Origin: Novosphingobium meiothermophilum
Lineage (GTDB): Bacteria; Pseudomonadota; Alphaproteobacteria; Sphingomonadales; Sphingomonadaceae
Length of the DNA: 64,000 nt
Assembly (NCBI RefSeq): GCF_003171715.1
Contig: NZ_QGHL01000007.1
Coordinates: forward strand, 434,001-498,000
Direction: 5' to 3'
Part shown: positions 58,192 through 64,000 of the stretch, in pieces
Numbering within the stretch: the stretch's first letter is position 1
Layout: each line of letters starts with the position of its first letter
The notes under the pieces: model-generated
The model's input: only the letters and a program-made list of their open reading frames with translations
Database searches by the model: none
What the model was told of the DNA's origin: nothing
Made by a program: the position numbers and the translations under genes

Positions 58192-59178
58192 TTAAGGCGC
58201 GGTCATGATCCGAGCGTCGGCATAGCCTTGCGCGCGCACCTTCGCCAGCGCTGCATCGGCTTGTCCACGATCGTCATGCGGCCCCACCCGCACGCGCCAG
58301 AACTTCCCTGCGGGCGAAACAGTGCCCCCCACCGTCCGGGCCACGCCTTCGGCCCGTGCCCTGGTCGAGAATGCACCCACCTGCACGAACAGGCCGCGCT
58401 CGGCCTTGGCGGTGGTGCCCGGTGCCGGGCGGGCAACCGACACAGCCTTTGCGTCTGTTGCCGGGTGCGGTTCAGGCTTGGCGGGGGCTGGGGGCTGGGT
58501 GGCAGTGACGCGGTTCGCCTGCTCGGCCGGCTTTGCCGGTGGCTTTGGCGCGGGCATTTTCGTTTCCTGCGCCATCGCTGTGCCAATGGCTGCGGGTGGA
58601 GCGTCCACAGTTGTGGCCGGCATCGCAACCGTTCCCAGCTTACGCCGCAGCGCGGCAAGCAGGCCCGGCGGCGTGTCCATGCGCACGGGCGCCTCGGCAC
58701 CGCTGCGCAACAGTGCACGCTCCGCCTCAGGCGGGTTGACCCTGCGCACCCGAACCGCAACGCGACCGTTCTGCGGCGCGCCAAGCTGGTTCCATGCAGC
58801 CGGTGACAGCGCAAGAAGATCAGAGCCGGTCATCGGGCCGCGCATCGTCAGCCTGACCAGTATCGTCCGGCCGGTCTCCAGCGAAGTAACCTCGACATAG
58901 CTTGGCAGAGGGAGCGTGCGATGCGCTCCGGTTATGCCTGTGCCCAGCGCACCATCTGCGGCCCGCTGCGCCTGCCCGACCGAATCGTAGTTGAGCGTAT
59001 CTGCGGGCGTGTAGGTGACGCCATCGATCACGAAAGGGGCGCCCAGAACCATCGGGTAATCCCCGGCCGGTCCGCGTGCGGCACCGTCTGGAAGAGCGGA
59101 AACCCGCGCATTGGCACCACCACAGGCGGCCAGAAGCAGGGTGGAAGCGAGAGCGATCCGGCTAGCGGCTGATTTCAT
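58192..59178 (-). CDS. rlpA: RlpA-like double-psi beta-barrel lipoprotein with SPOR domain
   Basis: 328-aa lipoprotein: lipobox LLAAC with Cys19, an RlpA-type barrel at about 45-155, a long Pro/Ala/Lys linker and a SPOR domain (about 255-328, FVQVGAFSTRARAEG) that binds denuded septal glycan. RlpA is a septal lytic transglycosylase in Pseudomonas. Here the conserved His is kept (GAHRTLPLPSY, His86), but the Asp of the NDRGP motif is Met112 (LTMRGPM) and the N-terminal GxASWYG segment is unrecognisable. It may be catalytically inactive. The ATG at 59178 (TTG at 59184 possible) overlaps the mltB stop. Confidence 0.82.
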   Translation of the reverse strand: MKSAASRIALASTLLLAACGGANARVSALPDGAARGPAGDYPMVLGAPFVIDGVTYTPADTLNYDSVGQAQRAADGALGTGITGAHRTLPLPSYVEVTSLETGRTILVRLTMRGPMTGSDLLALSPAAWNQLGAPQNGRVAVRVRRVNPPEAERALLRSGAEAPVRMDTPPGLLAALRRKLGTVAMPATTVDAPPAAIGTAMAQETKMPAPKPPAKPAEQANRVTATQPPAPAKPEPHPATDAKAVSVARPAPGTTAKAERGLFVQVGAFSTRARAEGVARTVGGTVSPAGKFWRVRVGPHDDRGQADAALAKVRAQGYADARIMTAP

Positions 59179-60205
59179 CTGCAAGAAGTCCTACGGACAG
59201 AGCGTAAAAGTTCGAGCAGTTGTAATCGAGGATAACCCTATAATTTCCGGTTAGCAGATATCCGGTCTTGCCGCGGCCATCCGGTTCCAGCAGCGTTGCC
59301 ATCACATTGTCTGCCGGCCACGCGCCCGATCTGGGAACCACGCCCAGCGCACGCCATTCGGCCATGGTCTTCCATCCGGTATGCCGGTCGAACACGCGCG
59401 GGCAGCGCGGGCTGCGCAGCGATGTGCCCAGCCTTTCGCGGTTAAGCTCATCAGGCACGCTTACCGCAAGGCCCCATGGCTGACCCGGCCGCCAGCCCGC
59501 ATCGCGAAAATAGTTGGCGATGGAGGCGAGGGTGTCCGCACGGTTCGACCAAATGTCGGCAAGGCCGTCGCCATCCGCATCCACGGCGACGCGCAGATAG
59601 ACGGATGGCAGAAACTGCGGATTTCCGAATGCCCCTGCCCAGCTTCCGACCAGCCTTGAACGCGGAACTCCCCGGTCCACCATCTTCATCGCCGCGATGA
59701 ACTCGTCAGCGAACAGTTCCCGGCGCCGTCCTTCGTAAGCCAGAGTCGCTAGCGAGCGCGGCAGATCGAAGTTTCCGGTGTAGCTACCGTAATCGGTCTC
59801 GTGCCCCCAGATGGCGAGGAGAATCGGCCCCGGAACACCGTAGCGCGCCGATATCGTGGCGACTTCACGCGCCGCTGCCATTAATTGCTGTCGCCCACGT
59901 GCAATCCGCGAGGCATCGACATGGCTGCGGCGATAAGGCTCGAATGCCGGGATTGCGCCGCTGTTCGATCCGGGCTGCGCCCTGTCCAACTGGACAACGC
60001 GCGGATTGAAGGTCAGGCCTTGCGTCACCTCGGCAATGGTGCGCTCGCTCACGCCCTCTGAACGGGCGCGTGCGCCAAGAAGCTGCAAATAGCCCTGAAA
60101 TCCTGCTTCCGAACCGACCTCCTGCGCAACTGACGGGGCAGGCTGCATAAGCCAGCCGAGAAAAGCAACGGCGCCGATCAAAGCCCGCTGAAGCTTTGGG
60201 GCCAT
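59162..60205 (-). CDS. Lytic murein transglycosylase, MltB family
   Basis: 347-aa soluble or secreted transglycosylase cleaving peptidoglycan glycan strands. Signal peptide MAPKLQRALIG... to SVAQ (about 28); the catalytic Glu136 sits in AIWGHETDYG; GAFGNPQFLPS and DADGDGLADIW (metal-binding loop) are family features. The frame opens at 60292, but ATG 60205 has GAAGGG upstream and yields the signal peptide. Heads the minus-strand cell-wall/replication series. Confidence 0.88.
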   Translation of the reverse strand: MAPKLQRALIGAVAFLGWLMQPAPSVAQEVGSEAGFQGYLQLLGARARSEGVSERTIAEVTQGLTFNPRVVQLDRAQPGSNSGAIPAFEPYRRSHVDASRIARGRQQLMAAAREVATISARYGVPGPILLAIWGHETDYGSYTGNFDLPRSLATLAYEGRRRELFADEFIAAMKMVDRGVPRSRLVGSWAGAFGNPQFLPSVYLRVAVDADGDGLADIWSNRADTLASIANYFRDAGWRPGQPWGLAVSVPDELNRERLGTSLRSPRCPRVFDRHTGWKTMAEWRALGVVPRSGAWPADNVMATLLEPDGRGKTGYLLTGNYRVILDYNCSNFYALSVGLLADEISR

Positions 60206-60339
60206 CTTGAGGCCCTTCGCATTCGTCCGGTATTCCATCCCGAACCTGTCGCACGTCTGCGCCACAATGGGAATCCCCCTTTGCGCCGCCACGCAAAACC
60301 GCTAACGGCTCCCCGTCGGCGGCGCGTTCGTCGATCTGC

Positions 60340-60429
60340 GGACAGGTGGCCGAGTGGTTTAAGGCAGCGGTCTTGAAAACCGCCGTGGGTGCAAGCTCAC
60401 CGTGGGTTCGAATCCCACCCTGTCCGCCA
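60340..60429 (+). tRNA. tRNA-Ser(TGA)
   Basis: 90-nt class II tRNA: acceptor GGACAGG pairs with CCTGTCC, discriminator G and encoded CCA. The anticodon stem GCGGT/ACCGC encloses CTTGAAA with anticodon TGA, and a long variable arm (GTGGGTGCAAGCTCACC) is present. Divergent from mltB; nothing integrated at its 3' end. Confidence 0.96.
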
Positions 60430-60504
60430 TTTTCACCCGTTTTGCTTCACGGCAAGCATCACCTGATGCCTTGCCAACGACGGTGCTGGCTACGTCACTC
60501 GATC

Positions 60505-60951
60505 TCAGGGCTGACCGGGTTCGGGCGCGTCGGGCCGCTGGGGAGCGCGGCGCATCCTTGCGGAAAGCATGATGCCTGCGATCATGGCGGCCATGAATGG
60601 AGCGGTTGCCGCAGGGGCCAGCACCAGATCGACCAACGCGGGACCGGGGCAGATGCCTGCGAGGCCCCAGCCCACGCCGAACAGCACGGCGCCGCCGATC
60701 AGCCGACGGTCGAGCATCTGCCGATCCGGCTTGTCATAAGCTTCGCCGACCAGGGGGCGCTGGCGCCGGTTGGCCAGCCAGAACAGCGGAGTTGCAGTAA
60801 TCACCGCGCCGCCCATCACGAAGGCAAGGCTTGGGTTCCACGTCCCGGCCAGATCAAGGAAGGCCAGCACCTTTGCGGGGCTGCTCATGCCTGAAACCAG
60901 CAGGCCGAAGCCGAAAGCCAGACCTGCAATGAATGCGACAAGCGTTCTCAT
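60505..60951 (-). CDS. YeeE/YedE-family (DUF6691) membrane protein, second half
   Basis: 148 aa with four hydrophobic helices. MRTLVAFIAGLAFGFGLLVSGM and GVGWGLAGICPGPALV with a conserved Cys in a membrane re-entrant segment are typical of YeeE/YedE sulfur-compound transporters, where the cysteine relays thiosulfate-like ions. The ATG at 60951 overlaps the stop of the partner gene (ATGA). A longer open frame to 61233 is a shadow of the partner. Confidence 0.85.
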   Translation of the reverse strand: MRTLVAFIAGLAFGFGLLVSGMSSPAKVLAFLDLAGTWNPSLAFVMGGAVITATPLFWLANRRQRPLVGEAYDKPDRQMLDRRLIGGAVLFGVGWGLAGICPGPALVDLVLAPAATAPFMAAMIAGIMLSARMRRAPQRPDAPEPGQP

Positions 60952-61370
60952 GCCAGTCCCCCATGGCGGATTATCCACACCGTCAGCATCGCCACGGCCA
61001 TGAAGATCAGCACCGACACCAGCGAGCGCAGGGAGAACCGCGAAAGACCGCAAACGCCATGGCCGCTGGTGCAGCCATTGCCAAGGTCGGTGCCAATGCC
61101 GACGAGCAGCCCTGCCCCCACCAGTGTCCACACCGGAATATCGTTCAACCCTTCGATCGCCTGCGCCACATTGCCTGTCAGCAGCCAGACCAGGGCAGCG
61201 AGCGCCATCCCGCCAATGAAGGCGATGCGCCAACCGCGCGCCGGTCCGCCAACCGCGCGCCGGAGTATTCCGGTAATCCCCGCGATCTCGCCTGCGAGGA
61301 AATAGAGCCCGCCCGATGCCAGCCCTATGAGCACGCCCCCGGCAAGGGAGATTGTCCAGCCATCAGGCAT
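60948..61370 (-). CDS. YeeE/YedE-family membrane protein, first half
   Basis: 140 aa with four hydrophobic helices and the cysteine motif GNGCTSGHGVCG. Together with the overlapping 148-aa gene it makes the eight-helix YeeE/YedE transporter that is a single chain in other bacteria. The likely cargo is a sulfur compound (thiosulfate, sulfide). It follows the FadL-type gene by 12 bases, so outer- and inner-membrane steps may be co-expressed; that link is inference. Confidence 0.86.
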   Translation of the reverse strand: MPDGWTISLAGGVLIGLASGGLYFLAGEIAGITGILRRAVGGPARGWRIAFIGGMALAALVWLLTGNVAQAIEGLNDIPVWTLVGAGLLVGIGTDLGNGCTSGHGVCGLSRFSLRSLVSVLIFMAVAMLTVWIIRHGGLA

Positions 61371-61382
61371 TGTTTCATTTCC

Positions 61383-62639
61383 TCAGAACAGAAAGCCGGC
61401 CGAAAATCCTGCGGCCGTTTCAGCCAAGCGGATATTGGCTTCGCCACCACCATAGGGCTGCGGAATCGATCCCGAACCGTAAACCCAGTTGCGGGGTGCG
61501 TGCATGACATACCCGGTAAGTTCAAGCTTTCCGTCAACCTTGACCGTTGCGCCAGCGGTGAAATGATCGGTGACGACCCCCGGAGCCAGAAGATTGAGAA
61601 AAGTCTGCGACGCGGGAACCGGGTTATCCGATCGGCCATACCCTGCGCGCAGGGTCAGCGTGTCGCTGGTTTTGTAGGCAATGCCGAACTTCACCACGTC
61701 GATGTTCTGCCAGCCAAAGCCGGGGCCATTCTCGGATCCGAAGAGATTCCCGGAGAAGAGCGGTGCAAGCGGATTGCCGACAGAAGCCACGCCCGCATAT
61801 TCAATGCGCTTGTAGTCCGCGCCCAGCGTGAGCCTGCTGCTTGGCCGGAGCGCAACGCCGAAACCCCAGGACGCGGGAACATCGAAATCCCCCCGCCCGG
61901 CAAACAGGCCTGCATACTTTTCGAACCGCCCGGACCACACCTTTGACTGATAGAACGCCCCGACTGATACCGACTTGCCCAGATGGCCCAGATAGCCGAC
62001 GCGCAAGCCTGCACCGAAGGCCCAGTCGTCGCCGTTGTTCGTCATTTGCAGCGGCGCGCTGCTGGCCGCGGTGAATGGCTGGATGCCAGTCATTGAAAAG
62101 CTTTGCAGCAGCAGAATGGGGGAAATGCCAATGCTGTGGCCTTCGGCAATCCGCGCCGCGATGGTCGGTGTGATGAATATCTGACGCAGATTCACCCCGG
62201 CCTCACCCTGCGCACCGAAGTTGCCGAACGGATTGGCATCGTAGTTGGTGTTCATGCCGCCGTTGCCGACAACGGTGATTCCAGCCGCGAAAGTCTTGTT
62301 CAAGGGCTTCACGTAGGCCACTTCAGGCAGGACGAAGGGGTTTGCGCCATTGCCTGACCATTTGCCGCCCAGCGGAACGTTTCCGGTGATTTCGACGCCG
62401 CGGCTCGGCACAAACACCTCGATCCCCAGATCAAGACGCTCGCCCAGATCAACTGCGGCAGCGGGATTGGCCGCAATAGCCACGGCATCATCGGGCATGG
62501 CGATGGCAACCCCACCCGCGCCCTTTGCCTTTGCGCCCATTCCGTTCACGAAGTAACCATCGGTTGCATTGGCGACACCCGAAAACGCAAGGGCGGCACC
62601 GACAGCCAACGCAGCGCGGAAGAAATGGCGATAAGTCAT
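61383..62639 (-). CDS. FadL/OmpP1-family outer-membrane protein
   Basis: 418-aa beta-barrel. Signal peptide of about 25 residues (VANA before TDGYF), then the FadL N-terminal hatch sequence NGMGAKAKGAGGVAIAMPDDAVAIAANPA (quoted: GMGAKAKGAGGVA), and a barrel ending in aromatic AAGFSAGFLF. FadL proteins import hydrophobic substrates. GAGGGA precedes the ATG. The 210 bases upstream (62640-62849) hold its promoter; a 6-bp hairpin ACCGCC/GGCGGT at 62699-62713 is the only visible structure. Confidence 0.92.
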   Translation of the reverse strand: MTYRHFFRAALAVGAALAFSGVANATDGYFVNGMGAKAKGAGGVAIAMPDDAVAIAANPAAAVDLGERLDLGIEVFVPSRGVEITGNVPLGGKWSGNGANPFVLPEVAYVKPLNKTFAAGITVVGNGGMNTNYDANPFGNFGAQGEAGVNLRQIFITPTIAARIAEGHSIGISPILLLQSFSMTGIQPFTAASSAPLQMTNNGDDWAFGAGLRVGYLGHLGKSVSVGAFYQSKVWSGRFEKYAGLFAGRGDFDVPASWGFGVALRPSSRLTLGADYKRIEYAGVASVGNPLAPLFSGNLFGSENGPGFGWQNIDVVKFGIAYKTSDTLTLRAGYGRSDNPVPASQTFLNLLAPGVVTDHFTAGATVKVDGKLELTGYVMHAPRNWVYGSGSIPQPYGGGEANIRLAETAAGFSAGFLF

Positions 62640-62849
62640 TGAACGGATCCCTCATGGCCCGGACCTGCACCGGGCGAACAGATGTTTGCGCTGCCCATAC
62701 CGCCCTTGGCGGTGCAGAGAACAAAGCTTTCACTTGGTTGCTGAAAGCGCAGGTTGCCGACAGGCGGTCTGCCTCATCACACTATGCCCACCGAAGTGCG
62801 CATTGCGCCGCGTTCGTCAATCCCGAAGGGTGAGCCTCGGTGCTGGCGG

Positions 62850-64000
62850 TCAATCCCGCTGGTTGCGGTGCTTCCTGTCCTCGCGGAAGGTGCTGTAACG
62901 GTCGAGCACGGCGCGCATCTCGTCTATTGCCTTCTGTCTTGCACGGGCATCGCGGATAGCGACAAGGCGACGTTTCAGGCTTGTGGCGAGGTCGGCATAA
63001 CTGTTCTGCCAGTCGCGACCGATAGCCTCATGCAGTTCAGCCGATCCCGTAGCCGTGCGCCGCGCCGCAGTGCCGGGCATCAGTTCATAGGTTTCACCGA
63101 TTTCAGGGATGATGATGGATGATGCCAGCCCGCGTTTCTGCACTTCGCTGCGGAGAGTTTCTACGGCCCCGCTTTCTCCGTGGTCGAGGAACAGGCTTCC
63201 CGCAATCGGCCCACGCTCGGCGATCCAGTCGAGCAACTCGCCCTGATCGGCATGGGCGGAATAGCTTTCGATCTCGCGAATGCGCGCCCGCACGGCAACA
63301 TCACGCCCGGATATACGCACCCGCTGCGCACCATCCAGAATGACGCGTCCAAGCGAACCTTCCGCCTGAAAGCCGACGAACAGAATGGTCGAATCGCGCC
63401 TTGGAAGATTGTAGAACAGATGGTGCCGGATCCGGCCAGCCTCGCACATGCCAGAGGCTGCGAGGATGATTGCTCCTGAAACGGAATTGAGCCGCATGGA
63501 TTCGGTCACATCGTTGACATAACGAATGGCAGAATGGCCGAAGACGTCGGCGCCTCCCGTATCCTCAAGCTGACTGGCATACTTGCGGAACACGCCTGTC
63601 GCCCGGTTTGCGAGCGGTGAATCCACGAATGCGGTTGCGTTGCCGATCCTTCCGCTGGCAGAAAGTGCAGCAATATCAAGGAGAAGTTCCTGGGTTCGCT
63701 CCAGGGCAAATGCGGGAATTACCAGATTCCCGCCGCGTCGGCGCGCCTCCACGATCTCGGCAGCGAGCAGTTCACGCCGTTCGGCGATCGTGGCGCGCTG
63801 GCGCAGACGATCACCATAAGTGGATTCGCAGATCACGTAATCGAATCCGGCCGGGGATTCCGGATCGGCGTGAAAGGCCTTGTTGTCCGGTCCTATGTCA
63901 CCGGAATAGAGCAAGCGCACCCCGCCAGCCTCGACCTCGATCGAGGCCGAGCCGAGAATGTGCCCGGCATTCCAGAGTCTGACCCGAAATCCGGGTGCCG
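62850..64000 (-). CDS. Beta-CASP metallo-beta-lactamase RNA-processing-type nuclease, 5' part missing
   Basis: C-terminal 383 residues of an MBL-fold/beta-CASP protein; the N-terminal part with HxHxDH lies beyond the right edge, and the frame is open to the last base. LWNAGHILGSASIEV near the edge is the MBL metal motif, YSGDIG follows, then the beta-CASP insert (ESTYGDRLR, IPAFALERTQELL, SPLA, SGMCEAGRI) and the RNA-specificity motif YSAHADQGELLDW with HGESGA. Relatives are 5'/3' RNA nucleases or mRNA-3'-end processing homologues. Length matches a 450-530-aa family. Confidence 0.9.
   Translation of the reverse strand, partial: APGFRVRLWNAGHILGSASIEVEAGGVRLLYSGDIGPDNKAFHADPESPAGFDYVICESTYGDRLRQRATIAERRELLAAEIVEARRRGGNLVIPAFALERTQELLLDIAALSASGRIGNATAFVDSPLANRATGVFRKYASQLEDTGGADVFGHSAIRYVNDVTESMRLNSVSGAIILAASGMCEAGRIRHHLFYNLPRRDSTILFVGFQAEGSLGRVILDGAQRVRISGRDVAVRARIREIESYSAHADQGELLDWIAERGPIAGSLFLDHGESGAVETLRSEVQKRGLASSIIIPEIGETYELMPGTAARRTATGSAELHEAIGRDWQNSYADLATSLKRRLVAIRDARARQKAIDEMRAVLDRYSTFREDRKHRNQRD

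Overview
The window is high-GC bacterial chromosome from an alphaproteobacterium, most likely a sphingomonad of the Novosphingobium/Sphingomonas type. The gene order ntrB-ntrC-ntrY-ntrX-hfq-hflX-mazG, an E1-beta pyruvate dehydrogenase subunit with an N-terminal lipoyl domain, a fused ispDF and the Entner-Doudoroff operon zwf-pgl-edd-glk all point that way. It is almost entirely core genome. I see no phage, integrase, transposase, CRISPR array or plasmid functions. Species assignment is inference.

Layout. 1-9 kb: a GH13 alpha-glucosidase and a secreted GH97 alpha-glucosidase, then zwf-pgl-edd-glk; together they turn alpha-glucosides into glucose and feed it into the Entner-Doudoroff route, but the KDPG aldolase gene (eda) is absent. 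9-18.5 kb: a crotonase, aroB-aroK, an unrecognised envelope-type pair (a 41-aa membrane microprotein coupled to a 641-aa protein), xerD-type recombinase, accA, a lipoprotein M48 peptidase, two Flp pilins and a MutT-type Nudix hydrolase. 18.5-26.6 kb: two identical tRNA-Arg(ACG) genes, then a poorly characterised envelope cluster (small lipoprotein, second M48 peptidase, MMPL/RND transporter, glycine-zipper protein and two unknown exported proteins).

26.8-42.7 kb: pdhA-pdhB with a clear terminator, a short squalene/phytoene-synthase-like protein, an EF-hand protein, trmFO, a YhhN protein, DUF952, gyrA, a repeat-rich secreted protein, beta-carbonic anhydrase, lipA, a COQ10-type START protein, a CinA-type amidase, ispDF and a Dus enzyme. 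42.7-51.9 kb: the nitrogen two-component block ntrBC and ntrYX, followed by an Hfq with two Sm domains in one chain, hflX and mazG.

52-60.3 kb: a tightly overlapping minus-strand series that reads, in transcription order, mltB-type transglycosylase, rlpA-like SPOR lipoprotein, D,D-carboxypeptidase, tmk, holB, metG, tatD, a PhnP-like hydrolase and a 56-aa membrane protein. 60.3-64 kb: tRNA-Ser(TGA), a split YeeE/YedE transporter pair with a FadL-type outer-membrane protein, and the C-terminal part of a beta-CASP metallo-beta-lactamase nuclease that runs off the right edge.

Most unusual items: the tandem-domain Hfq whose second copy has lost key RNA-contact residues; hflX apparently starting at a CTG that overlaps the hfq stop; an RlpA-like protein lacking the catalytic aspartate; the two nearby M48 peptidase paralogues with a LysM-like tail, one overlapping an MMPL transporter gene; and microproteins coupled by 4-nt overlaps.
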